Shown: one piece after another, positions 52,660-62,106 of the stretch
Layout: each line of letters starts with the position of its first letter
Position numbering within the stretch: position 1 is the stretch's first letter
Assembly (NCBI GenBank): GCA_002423105.1
Contig: DIUT01000049.1
Location: forward strand, 9,452-73,451
Source of the DNA: Geobacter sp. UBA6151
GTDB taxonomy: Bacteria > Desulfobacterota > Desulfuromonadia > Geobacterales > Pseudopelobacteraceae
Length of the DNA: 64,000 nucleotides
Direction: 5' to 3'
Translations under genes and position numbers: made by a program
The notes under the pieces: generated by a model
The model's input: the letters and a program-made list of their open reading frames with translations, nothing else
Databases searched by the model: none
Told to the model about the DNA's origin: nothing

Positions 52660-53789
52660 CAGTTCTCCTTTGCCAGTATGCTCAGCACGGCGTCACCCCA
52701 CACCTCCGTCTGCCAGTGCCGTATTCCCTGTACTGCCGCAAGCTGTTCCATGGTTGCCGGGCGTTGCTCCGAAATCCGTTCCAAGAGCCAGTTGGGAGCT
52801 ATCAGGCCTGGAGACAGCTTTAGAGAAGTACTTAACTCATCACGCCAGCGCTTAAGCACAGACATCCAGGTTTTTATACCGGGATTCGTCTCACTATTGC
52901 TACGCGGGTAACAGGGCAGACGTTCTTCTGGCACCGCCTTGCCCCGTTGCACTGCCGCAAGCAGCAAATTGCCGTAACGATCCAGCAGTTTCGGACTCAA
53001 ACCGGTAATGCCCAACATCTCATGTACTGCCTGTGGTTCCTGTTCTGCCAGCGCAAACAACGCTTCCGCAGGCATCACCTTGAATGGCGGACGGTCCAGC
53101 TCCCTGGATTGCATATCCCTTAATTGCAGGAGTTCTTCCAATATTGCAAGGTTGCGCCGCCGCAATTTTCCGGCTCCCTTACAGCGCAGAAAAAGTGGTT
53201 CGACTCCTTTTTCCGCCATCCGGTTTGCCGCAATCAGCGCACACTCTTCCGCTACCCATGCACTGCGCCCCAAACGTTGCAACGCTTCGCGCAGCAGGTC
53301 GGCAAGTTTCAGCAGATGCGCCGTATCGTGGGCCGCATAATCCGCCATCTCCGGCGTCAGTGGACGCTTGCTCCAGTCAGCCTTTTGAAAACGCTTGTCC
53401 AGCTCGATACCAAAATTGCTGCGCAAAAGCGCTGCCAGACCGAATTCCGTGCTGCCGGTAAACTGGGCGGCAATCATGGTGTCAAACATGTTTGCCACGG
53501 TGATCCCAAAATCGCGATGCAGTGAGCGAATATCATAGTCACCGCCATGAAATACCGTCAGCAACGCCGGGGTTGCCAACAGCGACGCCAGAGGTCCAAG
53601 GTCTGTCACCAACAGCGGATCAATCAACCAGGTATCACTACGGTTTGAAAGTTGCAAAAGACAGACTTTTTCCCGGTAGTGATGCAACGAATCAGCCTCA
53701 AGATCTAGGGCAAGTTCTGTTTCAGCGTGCAGGTTTTCACAGACCAGCGCCAGTTGCCGGTTGGTTTCTATCAGCGTAAATTCAGCCAT
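52659..53789 (-). CDS. rnd: Ribonuclease D-type 3'-5' exonuclease
   Basis: A 376-residue protein with a DEDDy exonuclease domain: ELALDLEADSLHHY (Exo I, Asp/Glu), TVFHGGDYDIRSLHRDFG (Exo II) and MADYAAHDTAHLLKL (Exo III, Tyr/Asp). An HRDC domain occupies the C-terminal half. It trims stable RNA 3' ends. ATG 53789 (MAEFTLIETNRQ) has GGAG upstream; a start further upstream would overlap mqnC. Confidence 0.9.
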   Translation of the reverse strand: MAEFTLIETNRQLALVCENLHAETELALDLEADSLHHYREKVCLLQLSNRSDTWLIDPLLVTDLGPLASLLATPALLTVFHGGDYDIRSLHRDFGITVANMFDTMIAAQFTGSTEFGLAALLRSNFGIELDKRFQKADWSKRPLTPEMADYAAHDTAHLLKLADLLREALQRLGRSAWVAEECALIAANRMAEKGVEPLFLRCKGAGKLRRRNLAILEELLQLRDMQSRELDRPPFKVMPAEALFALAEQEPQAVHEMLGITGLSPKLLDRYGNLLLAAVQRGKAVPEERLPCYPRSNSETNPGIKTWMSVLKRWRDELSTSLKLSPGLIAPNWLLERISEQRPATMEQLAAVQGIRHWQTEVWGDAVLSILAKEN

Positions 53790-53794
53790 CCAGC

Positions 53795-54838
53795 TCAGTA
53801 CTCCCGTAAGATTTGATAGGTGGTGGTGCGTTGTGCTGCAATAAAACCGGCGTCCCTGACCAGATCGATCATCTCTTCCTGCGACATACGGAAGCAACAA
53901 CCGGCAGCAGCAACAACGTTTTCTTCCAGCATGGTACCACCCAAATCATTGGCTCCAAAAAACAGCGCAACCTGCGCCAGCTTGGCACCCTGTGTCACCC
54001 AGCTGGCTTGGATATTCGGTACATTGTCAAGGACGATACGCGCCAGCGCCAGCACCTTGAGATATTCAACTCCGGTAGCGGAATAGCCGCCCAACTCCGT
54101 ATTTCCCGGCTGGTACGTCCACGGAATAAACGCCGTAAAAGACCCCCCCCCGGCCTGGATTTCCCTGACCCTGAACAGGTGTTCAACTACCTGCTCCGGC
54201 GTCTCCCGGCTGCCGAACATCATGGTTGCGGTGGTTGGCATTCCCAGGGAAGCGGCCACAAGCATCACATCTTTCCAGCGCTCCCAGCCAATCTTTTTTG
54301 GTGAAATTGCCTGGCGTACCTCATTAACGAGAATCTCTGCGCCACCTCCTGGTACAGAATCCAGCCCGGCTTGTTGCAGTCGCACCAGCACCTGAGAAAT
54401 TGTCAGGCCATGTCGGTCAGCCAGATGGCATATTTCGGCCGGCGAAAGCGAGTGGTTCTGTATTGATGGAAAGCGCTGCTTTATTTCTTGAAACAGTGCT
54501 TCAAAATACTCAATGCTCTGTTCCGGATGCAAGCCTCCCTGCATTAATAGTTGCGTACCGCCCCGCTCCACCAGTTCGGCAACTTTGGCAAATATGGTTT
54601 CATGATCCAACAGATAGGCATCTGGTGCATCTACGTCACGGTAAAAGGCACAAAACGAGCAACGGGATTCACAAATATTGGTGTAGTTGACATTGCGGTC
54701 AACCACAAAGGTAACACGGTTATCCGGATGCATGCTCTGCCGGGTGGCATCGGCCCGCCTTCCCAAGGCAAGCAGATCACCATGCACCAGCAGCGCCAAC
54801 GCTTGCTGACGATCAAGCCGGGTTGAAGCACCATTCAT
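53795..54838 (-). CDS. mqnC: Cyclic dehypoxanthinyl futalosine synthase MqnC
   Basis: A 347-residue radical-SAM enzyme with CESRCSFCAFYRD (CxxxCxxC, residues about 57-69), RGGTQLLMQGGLHPE, GLDSVPGGGAEILVNEVR and TATMMFGSRETPEQ. It cyclises dehypoxanthinyl futalosine in the alternative menaquinone pathway. The UbiA-family enzyme at 18 kb may act later in the pathway. The start overlaps the stop of the thioesterase gene by one base. Confidence 0.93.
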   Translation of the reverse strand: MNGASTRLDRQQALALLVHGDLLALGRRADATRQSMHPDNRVTFVVDRNVNYTNICESRCSFCAFYRDVDAPDAYLLDHETIFAKVAELVERGGTQLLMQGGLHPEQSIEYFEALFQEIKQRFPSIQNHSLSPAEICHLADRHGLTISQVLVRLQQAGLDSVPGGGAEILVNEVRQAISPKKIGWERWKDVMLVAASLGMPTTATMMFGSRETPEQVVEHLFRVREIQAGGGSFTAFIPWTYQPGNTELGGYSATGVEYLKVLALARIVLDNVPNIQASWVTQGAKLAQVALFFGANDLGGTMLEENVVAAAGCCFRMSQEEMIDLVRDAGFIAAQRTTTYQILREY

Positions 54839-55233
54839 CAGGCCGCTACCCCCGCTTCCAGAACTTCACGAACACCGGACGGTATCCTGCACGCCTTCAA
54901 CGCCGGTGTTACACAGGCCAGTGTCACCAGCAGTTCAACCAGCAGACAATTGTCCGATACCCGCAGCACCTGCTGACGCAGGGTGAACGACGCCCCTCCA
55001 ACACGTAACGGCACAGTAACAATACGCAGCAGATCATCATGACGAGCAGGGGCCTTGAAGTCGAGTTCCATCCGCGCTACCGGAAAAATCGTGCCGCTGG
55101 CAGCCAGTTCTGCCACGGAGTATCCCCGTTCACGCAAATACTCTGTTCTGGCCCGCTCACAGTAGTTCAGATAGTTTGAGTGGTACACCACTCCGGCTGC
55201 ATCGGTATCTTCGTAATAGACTCGTATCTGCAT
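54838..55233 (-). CDS. YbgC-type acyl-CoA thioesterase
   Basis: A 131-residue hotdog-fold thioesterase: RVYYEDTDAAGVVYHSNYLNY with the catalytic Asp in the EDTDxxGVVYH motif, and ELDFKAPARHDDLLRI. It hydrolyses acyl-CoA or acyl-ACP; in many bacteria it sits with tol-pal genes, but here it lies next to mqnC. The 227-base gap to rsmG shows no gene or clear signal. Confidence 0.9.
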   Translation of the reverse strand: MQIRVYYEDTDAAGVVYHSNYLNYCERARTEYLRERGYSVAELAASGTIFPVARMELDFKAPARHDDLLRIVTVPLRVGGASFTLRQQVLRVSDNCLLVELLVTLACVTPALKACRIPSGVREVLEAGVAA

Positions 55234-55460
55234 CTGACACCCGGCATGGAATTACTGCTCACTGTACTGTAGATGTCCAGACATGGCAACCAGCTTCTCC
55301 CCGCAACTACCGCCCAAACCCGCAAAATCTGCCGACACCCCACATAAAAGCAAAATTGTGCCCACAAAACCGTTTTCACAAAAAAGTCATACCATCACCA
55401 GGACAAGCGCCCAAAAGCACCTTGAGCGCCCTTTACGTTATTGGCCTGTAACTCATTGTT

Positions 55461-56114
55461 TCATAAGGATTTATGTCTGAGTACAACCAAATTACGCCCG
55501 CCCATCCCACGAGGCAGCTCATAGTGATAGCTCTGCTGGTGCTCCAAGCCGTGCATGGCACACACTTCAGAGAATTCCGGTGACAACACCTCATGGGCAC
55601 CGCCAGCCACCATGGCCACCAGTCGTCCGCCTGGCAGTAGCAAGCTGGCGGTTGCCTGGACAAACCTGACAATATCACTGAAAGCACGTGACGTAATAAG
55701 GTCATACCGCTGAGACGGCTGAGACGCCAGCCGTTCCAGTCGTTCATGAAGAACCGTAACATGATCAAGCTTCAGCATACGGCAGATGTGGCGCTGAAAA
55801 CCCGCCTTCTTGCCAACGGCATCCAACGAGGTAATGGCTAGATCATTGCGCATAATGGCAACTACCAGACACGGCAACCCTGCTCCGGAGCCCACATCCA
55901 GCAGACGGGAGTTCTCGTTGATCAGCGGCACAATACTCAAGGAGTCCACAAAATGTTTAACGATGACCTGATCATCCTGAAGAATTGCAGTCAGATTTAC
56001 AGCTCGGTTCCAGCGCTTGAGTTCTGACAGGTACTGGCTAAAACGCTCAATAGCCATATCGTCCAATTCAAGCCCGAATTGTTGTGCTCCCTTCAGAAGC
56101 AGGGCAGTATTCAC
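55461..56114 (-). CDS. rsmG: 16S rRNA (guanine-527-N7)-methyltransferase RsmG
   Basis: A 217-residue methylase with WNRAVNLTAILQDDQVIVKHFVDSL (family signature LT.I...V..H..DS), RLLDVGSGAGLPCLVVAI (SAM motif) and YDLITSRAFSDIVRF. Lack of this m7G causes low-level streptomycin resistance in other bacteria. It follows mnmG with a 4-base overlap. parA and parB, often next to it, are not here. Confidence 0.95.
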   Translation of the reverse strand: MNTALLLKGAQQFGLELDDMAIERFSQYLSELKRWNRAVNLTAILQDDQVIVKHFVDSLSIVPLINENSRLLDVGSGAGLPCLVVAIMRNDLAITSLDAVGKKAGFQRHICRMLKLDHVTVLHERLERLASQPSQRYDLITSRAFSDIVRFVQATASLLLPGGRLVAMVAGGAHEVLSPEFSEVCAMHGLEHQQSYHYELPRGMGGRNLVVLRHKSL

Positions 56115-57988
56115 CCCCTAGGTCCTCCAGACTTGATCATCACCGACAGAATGGCCAAAGCTACAGGAGTAACCCCCTGTATACGAGAGGCCTGCCCCAA
56201 GGTGTCCGGCCGGAAACGCTCCAGCTTTTCCCGTACTTCTGTGGTAAGCCCCTGGACATCCTTGTACGAAAAAGCGGCTGGAATGGCGGTACCTTCCATC
56301 TTGCGCATCCGCTCAATCTGCTCTTCCTGACGCTCGATGTACCCTTGATACTTCACCTGTATCTCAACCTGCTCACGGACCTGCGGTGGCAATACACGGA
56401 TATCGGGATATATCTCTGCCAGTTCGGCGTACCCTATCTCTGGACGCCGCAACAACTGTTCGAGACTGACCCCTTTCTGCACTTCAGGACAATGGTGTTG
56501 CTCCAGCCATTGCTGCTCATCATGGGTCATACTGACCCGCGTCACCTTGATCCGCTCCAATTCAGCAGAAATCTGTTCGCGCTTACGGGAAAAACGCATG
56601 TAGGCATCTTCCGGCACCAGCCCTATTTCATAGCCAAGACCGGACAAGCGCAAGTCGGCATTGTCCTCCCGTAATAGCAGCCGATACTCGGCACGTGAGG
56701 TAAACATCCGGTAGGGCTCTTTGGTGCCCAACGTCACCAGATCGTCGATCATCACGCCAATATAGGCCTCATGCCGCCCCAAAATGACAGGTGACTTGCC
56801 TTGTACCCGACAGGCCGCATTGATTCCTGCCAACAGCCCCTGTGCAGCAGCCTCTTCATATCCTGAAGTACCATTGATCTGCCCGGCATGAAAAAGATTA
56901 CGAAATAACTTGGTTTCCAGCGTTGCGTGCAGCTGAACCGGATTCACATAATCGTACTCAATGGCATAGGCGGGTCGCATGATCTCCACCCGCTCAAGAC
57001 CAACCATTGAACGGTAAAAAGCAACCTGCACATCAACCGGCAAGGAGGTGGACATACCGCTGGGATACACCTCCACGGTTTCCAACCCTTCAGGCTCAAT
57101 GAAAGTTTGATGACGCTCCTTTTCGGGGAAACGGACCACCTTGTCTTCGATGGAAGGACAGTAGCGTGGACCAATCCCTTCAATAACGCCGGCGTAGAGA
57201 GGTGAACGATCCAAGCCATTGCGGATTATTTCATGGGTATGTGGATTGGTATAGGCAATATGACAGGGCACCTGCGGCATGGTTATACGTTCAGTGGAAA
57301 AAGAAAATGGCTGTGGCGGATCATCGCCTGGCTGCGACTCAAGGCGTGAAAAATCAATTGTCCGCCGGTCAAGCCGCGCCGGAGTTCCGGTTTTGAGTCG
57401 CCCTACCTCGAACCCAAGCTCAGCCAATTGGTCTGACAACCCAATTGACGGCAAGTCGCCGGTCCGGCCACCAGGAAAGTGTATCATCCCGATATGGATC
57501 AGACCCCGCATGAAGGTGCCGGTTGTAAGCACCACCGTGCTACCCAAAAAGCGCACACCGCTCCGGGTATCCACGCCGCGCAGCTCACCCTGCTCCAGAT
57601 ACAGACCAACCACCTCACCCTGCTTACAGTCCAACCGATCCTGCTCTTCAAGCACCCGCTTCATGCGCAGACGATACAGCTGCTTATCCGCCTGGGCTCG
57701 CGAAGCTCTCACTGCCGGCCCCTTGCGGGTATTCAGCATACGGAACTGAATGCCGGTAGCGTCAATATTTTTGGCCATCTCGCCACCCAGCGCATCTATT
57801 TCCCGAACCAGGTGCCCCTTGGCCAATCCGCCTATGGCCGGATTACAGGACATCACCGCAATGCCATCCAGACTCAAATTAAGCAGCAGCGTCCTGCATC
57901 CCATGCGAGCAGCAGCCAACGCCGCTTCACACCCGGCATGCCCAGCCCCAACAACAATTACATCATATTTTGTGTCATAACAGTACAT
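56111..57988 (-). CDS. mnmG: tRNA uridine 5-carboxymethylaminomethyl modification enzyme MnmG
   Basis: A 625-residue FAD protein: YDVIVVGAGHAGCEAALAAARMG (FAD GxGxxG), SCNPAIGGLAKGHLVREIDALGG, TGTFMRGLIHIG, and the C-terminal TLGQASRIQGVTPVALAIL. It works with MnmE to modify the wobble uridine of several tRNAs. The start follows the parS site; the stop overlaps rsmG. Confidence 0.97.
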   Translation of the reverse strand: MYCYDTKYDVIVVGAGHAGCEAALAAARMGCRTLLLNLSLDGIAVMSCNPAIGGLAKGHLVREIDALGGEMAKNIDATGIQFRMLNTRKGPAVRASRAQADKQLYRLRMKRVLEEQDRLDCKQGEVVGLYLEQGELRGVDTRSGVRFLGSTVVLTTGTFMRGLIHIGMIHFPGGRTGDLPSIGLSDQLAELGFEVGRLKTGTPARLDRRTIDFSRLESQPGDDPPQPFSFSTERITMPQVPCHIAYTNPHTHEIIRNGLDRSPLYAGVIEGIGPRYCPSIEDKVVRFPEKERHQTFIEPEGLETVEVYPSGMSTSLPVDVQVAFYRSMVGLERVEIMRPAYAIEYDYVNPVQLHATLETKLFRNLFHAGQINGTSGYEEAAAQGLLAGINAACRVQGKSPVILGRHEAYIGVMIDDLVTLGTKEPYRMFTSRAEYRLLLREDNADLRLSGLGYEIGLVPEDAYMRFSRKREQISAELERIKVTRVSMTHDEQQWLEQHHCPEVQKGVSLEQLLRRPEIGYAELAEIYPDIRVLPPQVREQVEIQVKYQGYIERQEEQIERMRKMEGTAIPAAFSYKDVQGLTTEVREKLERFRPDTLGQASRIQGVTPVALAILSVMIKSGGPRG

Positions 57989-57998
57989 GCATCACCCA

Positions 57999-58014
57999 TG
58001 TTTCACGTGAAACA
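57999..58014. promoter_or_regulatory. parS centromere-like site
   Basis: TGTTTCACGTGAAACA is a perfect 16-bp palindrome that matches the bacterial parS consensus for ParB. It lies in the 32-base gap between mnmE and mnmG, about 4 kb from dnaA, the usual origin-proximal location. ParB and ParA genes are not in the window. Confidence 0.9.
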
Positions 58015-58020
58015 TACCCA

Positions 58021-59394
58021 CTATTTCCCAATACAAAATGACGAAAAAATCATGTCCAACACCGCATCAGGCGTGGTGGCCCCGGTTATTTCTCCAACAG
58101 CCGAAAGCAAATCACGCAGATCTACGGAAAGAAGTTCTGGAGGGAGCCCCGCCCGGACATGCTCATCGAAACGGGTCATGGAGGCTGATGCGCGAAGCAG
58201 AATATCGCGGTGGCGAACATTAGAAAGCGCCACCATATCGCCACAATCGCGATCAGCATCATGCGTGAAATACGAGAAGAGTTGTGAACGCAAAACATCG
58301 AGATTCTGTCCCGTCCTGGCAGAAAGACGAACCTTGACATGGCACCCCATTGGCGCATCAATCTCCTGGTATTGCGTCAGGTCTGCTTTGGTGACAACCA
58401 TAATGAACTTTCTTTCACGCAAGGCTGCCAAAATTTCATGGTCGTCTTCGTCAAAGGGACGGGAGCCATCGGCAAGGAACAAGATCAGATCTGCCTCGGA
58501 AATCCGTTCTAATGTCCGACGAATCCCCTCCTGCTCGACCTCATCACCCTGACCGCTACGAATTCCTGCAGCATCAATGATCCGCACCGGCAAACCTTTT
58601 ATAGAAACCGTCTCTTCGATCAGATCCCTGGTGGTGCCGGGAATAGAGGATACGATGGCACGCTCCTCACAAAGCAGTGCATTTAAAAGACTGGACTTAC
58701 CGGCATTGGGCTTGCCGACAAGCAACACTGAAACCCCCTCGCGGAGCACTTTGCCATAGCGGAAAGAATCTATCAAACGGAGCATAATCTGGCGTGCCGC
58801 ATCAACACGGTCTGCGATCAACCCCAACGAATCAGCTTCTATCTCTTCTTCGGGAAAATCAATATGTGCCTCAAGTACAGCCAAAGCTTCTGCAACCAGG
58901 CGCCGCACCTCTTCCAACAGCTGCCCGAGGTTGCCTTCACGCTGCCGCTGAGCCAAAGCCAAGGCGGTCGGCGTACGGCTGGAAATTACATCAAGAACAG
59001 ACTCCGCCTGGCAGAGATCAATTCTTCCATTTAAAAAAGCACGCCGGGTAAACTCACCAGGCTCAGCCAAGCGGGAACCGGCTGCAAGACAGGCCTCCAA
59101 AACCGCATGAACGGCGAGATACCCACCATGGCAATGCAGCTCAAGAACATCTTCTCTGGTGTAGGAACGGGGAGCCCGCATGAGAACTGCCATGCCTTCA
59201 TCAATAAGGAAGGTGTCGACGGGATTGATGATGCGGCCATAATAAAGGCGGTGACTTTCAAAGCCACCGCCCGCACTACCACGAAAGACTGCCGCGCCAA
59301 CCTGTTCTGCCTGAGGCCCGCTAATCCGGACAATCCCGATACCACCAACCCCGGGAGGGGTGGCAACGGCAGCAATCGTATCGGAAAGATACAT
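58021..59394 (-). CDS. mnmE: tRNA modification GTPase MnmE
   Basis: A 457-residue GTPase with an N-terminal THF-binding domain (DTIAAVATPPGVGGIGIVRISG), an alpha-helical domain and an inserted G domain: GKPNAGKSSLLNALL (P-loop), IPGTTRDLIEE, DAAGIR (G3) and the C-terminal CxGK (CIGK). It works with MnmG. Downstream is parS. jag, often between yidC and mnmE, is absent: the genes lie 12 bases apart. Confidence 0.97.
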   Translation of the reverse strand: MYLSDTIAAVATPPGVGGIGIVRISGPQAEQVGAAVFRGSAGGGFESHRLYYGRIINPVDTFLIDEGMAVLMRAPRSYTREDVLELHCHGGYLAVHAVLEACLAAGSRLAEPGEFTRRAFLNGRIDLCQAESVLDVISSRTPTALALAQRQREGNLGQLLEEVRRLVAEALAVLEAHIDFPEEEIEADSLGLIADRVDAARQIMLRLIDSFRYGKVLREGVSVLLVGKPNAGKSSLLNALLCEERAIVSSIPGTTRDLIEETVSIKGLPVRIIDAAGIRSGQGDEVEQEGIRRTLERISEADLILFLADGSRPFDEDDHEILAALRERKFIMVVTKADLTQYQEIDAPMGCHVKVRLSARTGQNLDVLRSQLFSYFTHDADRDCGDMVALSNVRHRDILLRASASMTRFDEHVRAGLPPELLSVDLRDLLSAVGEITGATTPDAVLDMIFSSFCIGK

Positions 59395-59406
59395 GTTGTC
59401 CCCTGA

Positions 59407-60987
59407 CTAGTCCTTTACCAGCTTATTGATGTACATCTGCTGGCCAATGGTCAGTATATTGTTGATCAACCAGTACAACACCAAACCTGAAGGGAACGTC
59501 AAAAACATAAAGGTAAAGACCACCGGCAACGCCAGCATGACTTTTTGCTGCATTTCGTCCATGTTGGATGGCGTCATCTTTTGCTGAATAAACATGGTTA
59601 CGCCCATCAGCAGTGGTGTAATGTAATAGGGGTCTTTATCGGAAAGATCCGTAATCCAGAGCATGAACGGAGCATGACGCAATTCTATGGAAAACATCAG
59701 TGCCTTGTAGAGAGCAAAGAAAACCGGAATTTGTACAATCATCGGTAAACAACCACCCAAAGGGTTGACCTTATGCTCACGATACATTTCCATGACCGCT
59801 TTATTCAGGCCATCCTTGTCGTTCTTGAATTTTTCCTTAAGGGCAGTCATTTTAGGCTGCAACTTGGACATATCCTTCATGGATTTGTAGCTTTTATGGG
59901 TCAAAGGAAAAAATACGATTTTGAGAATAACCGTAATAATGATGATGCCAATACCGAAATTTGGAATATAGCCATAAAAGAATTTCAAAGCGTGCAGCAT
60001 TGGCTTGGCAAGAACAGTAAACCAGCCAAGATCAAGAGACTGCTCAAGAGATGCTCCCTGGGCCTTCAGAATATCAATATCCTTGGGACCAACAAAAAGC
60101 CGGTACTGTACCGAGACGGCCTGCCCAGGAGTTACAGTAAAACGGGGGGAGGTTGCAACGGACTCAAGATAACCTGCCTGATTCTTTTTTATCTCCACCG
60201 AAGCAATGCTTCCCTGTTCAGCAAGCAGGGCCGTCAGAAAGTACTTGTCTGTAATGCCGGACCAAAGAATCAACTTTTCATATTTTTTGGTGGAGCTGAC
60301 AACGTCTTTTGGCGCTTCCGTATGAAGGCTGTTATCGCCAAACAAGGTTGAACCATAGGTCTCATAACGGCCATCCTTGGTATCAACATCGAAAGGAGCA
60401 GTAATTATCTGTTGAAATGAGCCGACAATAGGAGCCGGGCTGTTGTTGATCAGCTGTGTCTCCAACTGAATGCCATACCCATCGCCGGTAAAGGAGTAGG
60501 TCTTGCGGACAACATATCCCTGCGCACTGACATGGGTAAATACCAATTGCTTTTTTTCATCTTTAGCAAGAAAAAGGGAAGGGCTGCTTGGCGCATAAAC
60601 CGCTTGCGGTTGCAGCATAAAACCTGTACCGACCGTGGAAAAAGTCAATAAAGCAGGGTCAGAATTTGCGGCAAGAGAAACCTTGGGAGAGTCTGGACGA
60701 TTCTTTTCGCGATATTCTTTCAGCGTCAGAGATTTAAGAGCACCTCCTGCACCGGAAAATACCGCTGTAAAACGCTCCGTTTCAACATTAACATCCTGTG
60801 CCTTAACTGCGGTTGCAACTGGAACAATTGCCGCCGATACGACTTTTTCAACAATCGGCGGTACAGCCTTATCTTCGGTTGACGAAGCAACCGGCACAGT
60901 AGGAGCTTGCTTGGGCCCCAGATAGGCAGAAAAGACATAAAACACCGCGATAGACAGCACAACTGCAATAATTGCACGTTTTTCCAT
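59407..60987 (-). CDS. yidC: Membrane protein insertase YidC
   Basis: A 526-residue insertase with an N-terminal helix (IIAVVLSIAVFYVFSAYLG), a large periplasmic beta-sandwich domain (about 60-330), and the conserved five-helix core from FFYGYIPNFGIGIIIITVILK to FPSGLVLYWLINNILTIGQQ, including HKSYKSMKDMSKLQPKM. It inserts membrane proteins alone or with SecYEG. It lies between yidD and mnmE. Confidence 0.97.
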   Translation of the reverse strand: MEKRAIIAVVLSIAVFYVFSAYLGPKQAPTVPVASSTEDKAVPPIVEKVVSAAIVPVATAVKAQDVNVETERFTAVFSGAGGALKSLTLKEYREKNRPDSPKVSLAANSDPALLTFSTVGTGFMLQPQAVYAPSSPSLFLAKDEKKQLVFTHVSAQGYVVRKTYSFTGDGYGIQLETQLINNSPAPIVGSFQQIITAPFDVDTKDGRYETYGSTLFGDNSLHTEAPKDVVSSTKKYEKLILWSGITDKYFLTALLAEQGSIASVEIKKNQAGYLESVATSPRFTVTPGQAVSVQYRLFVGPKDIDILKAQGASLEQSLDLGWFTVLAKPMLHALKFFYGYIPNFGIGIIIITVILKIVFFPLTHKSYKSMKDMSKLQPKMTALKEKFKNDKDGLNKAVMEMYREHKVNPLGGCLPMIVQIPVFFALYKALMFSIELRHAPFMLWITDLSDKDPYYITPLLMGVTMFIQQKMTPSNMDEMQQKVMLALPVVFTFMFLTFPSGLVLYWLINNILTIGQQMYINKLVKD

Positions 60988-60998
60988 AGTAATAGCCT

Positions 60999-61217
60999 CT
61001 ATTTTTCGGGAACTGGGTCATATCCGCCCGGCTGCCAAGGGTGACAGCGTAGTATACGACGTATCATTAACAAAAGCCCTTTACAGGGTCCGTGACGACG
61101 GATTGATTCTAGAGAATACTCTGAACAGGAAGGATAAAAGCGACAAGCTGGCGGCAACAAAGGAGAGATAACCAACTGATACATCCTGATAATTACTGTT
61201 AATACGCGTGTTATCAT
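60999..61217 (-). CDS. yidD: Membrane protein insertion efficiency factor YidD
   Basis: A 72-residue protein with the family pattern MYQLVISPLLPPACRFYPSCSEYSLESIRRHG and RRILRCHPWQPGGYDPVP. It lies between rnpA and yidC as usual. ATG 61217 is picked from length, but GGAG abuts it directly, so a nearby start (for example MYQLV) is possible. A frame upstream overlapping rnpA is not native. Confidence 0.9.
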   Translation of the reverse strand: MITRVLTVIIRMYQLVISPLLPPACRFYPSCSEYSLESIRRHGPCKGLLLMIRRILRCHPWQPGGYDPVPEK

Positions 61218-61222
61218 CTCCG

Positions 61223-61567
61223 CTAACCCATCTTGCGCAATGCAGTCAAAAATTCTTCTCGCAGTACGGCGCTTGAACAATCGGCGGCATTGCGACGGGC
61301 AATGACATGCAAATCAACTGACGGCAACAAACTGCGCATATGTCGGAAAACTTCTCGCAGATGTCGTTTTATTCTGTTTCGGACAACGGCACCTCCAACC
61401 TTGCGACTGACCGTTATACCAATTCGAGGTAAACCACATCCATTCTCTTTCACAAGAAGAATAAATATACGTCCCTTGAAAAAGGGGCTGGATGAAGAAA
61501 GGCGCAGATAATCACTGCGCCTCAATAAACGATTCTGCTTGGGATAGGTTGCTCGCTCGGACAACAC
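61223..61567 (-). CDS. rnpA: Ribonuclease P protein component
   Basis: A 114-residue basic protein: NRLLRRSDYLRLSSSS at the N-terminus, RIGITVSRKVGGAVVRNRIKRHLREVFR (RNR signature, about 47-74) and IARRNAADCSSAVLREEFLTAL. It pairs with the RNase P RNA to mature tRNA 5' ends. It lies 17 bases after rpmH. Confidence 0.95.
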   Translation of the reverse strand: MLSERATYPKQNRLLRRSDYLRLSSSSPFFKGRIFILLVKENGCGLPRIGITVSRKVGGAVVRNRIKRHLREVFRHMRSLLPSVDLHVIARRNAADCSSAVLREEFLTALRKMG

Positions 61568-61584
61568 GGCAGTATGTCACGCGA

Positions 61585-61734
61585 TTACTTGGTGGCAATC
61601 CGAACTGACAAGCTTTTGCGGCCTTTGGCACGGCGGCGCTTGATGACCAGTCTACCATTCTTCGTTGACATGCGAACCAAAAAACCATGGGTACGTTTAC
61701 GGGAAACGTTGCTGGGCTGATACGTTCTTTTCAC
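61585..61734 (-). CDS. rpmH: 50S ribosomal protein L34
   Basis: A 49-residue protein starting at GTG 61734: VKRTYQPSNVSRKRTHGFLV ... RMSTKNGRLVIKRRRAKGRK, the classic L34 sequence. It leads the rpmH-rnpA-yidD-yidC unit. It is short and easily missed by length filters. Confidence 0.97.
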   Translation of the reverse strand: MKRTYQPSNVSRKRTHGFLVRMSTKNGRLVIKRRRAKGRKSLSVRIATK

Positions 61735-61815
61735 GGCTGGATACCATCCTCAAAGTTTGTTATGACTACATTTGAACTACCATTTTTGCCTGTCTCTTTT
61801 GCAAGCGGAACAAGT

Positions 61816-61844
61816 CTTATATCTAAAGTCTGAATCTTTTGCAA
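61816..61844 (-). promoter_or_regulatory. rpmH promoter (sigma-70 type)
   Basis: Read on the minus strand, TTGCAA (61839-61844), a 17-base spacer and TATAAG (61816-61821) form a near-consensus promoter about 80 bases before the rpmH start. It drives the rpmH-rnpA-yidD-yidC operon. Confidence 0.7.
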
Positions 61845-62106
61845 GATTTTTCTTTTAATTACTTATGAAGTTTTACCATTGAAAAACAGATTCGCCTCTG
61901 TTAAGGTTCAATGCTCTAAAAGCTTCTAAATTAGCTTGGTTTCAATATAATATATCGTAATTATTGGTTATTATTGTTTTCAACAGGTGTTGATATATCT
62001 GTTGAAAACTTGAGGTTAGGTCATATTGGCAACGTCGGACGGTAATTGCCGTTTTGACCAACCTGTGACCTACGCGTCTCACCAATAGATCCCCAGGTAA
62101 CCAGCT
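61845..62106. other. rpmH-dnaA intergenic region, possible origin or DnaA-regulatory element
   Basis: The 372-base gap between rpmH and dnaA is AT-rich. It contains the rpmH promoter, a TATAAT at 61946-61951 (possible dnaA -10, weak -35), and an 11-bp perfect inverted repeat GTTTTCAACAG / CTGTTGAAAAC (61976-61986 and 61999-62009) enclosing TGTTGATAT. A leader hairpin at 62019-62059 (GGTCA, GGCAA / TTGCC, TGACC) follows. The TTTTCAACA and ATATCAACA units may be variant DnaA boxes. Confidence 0.55.
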
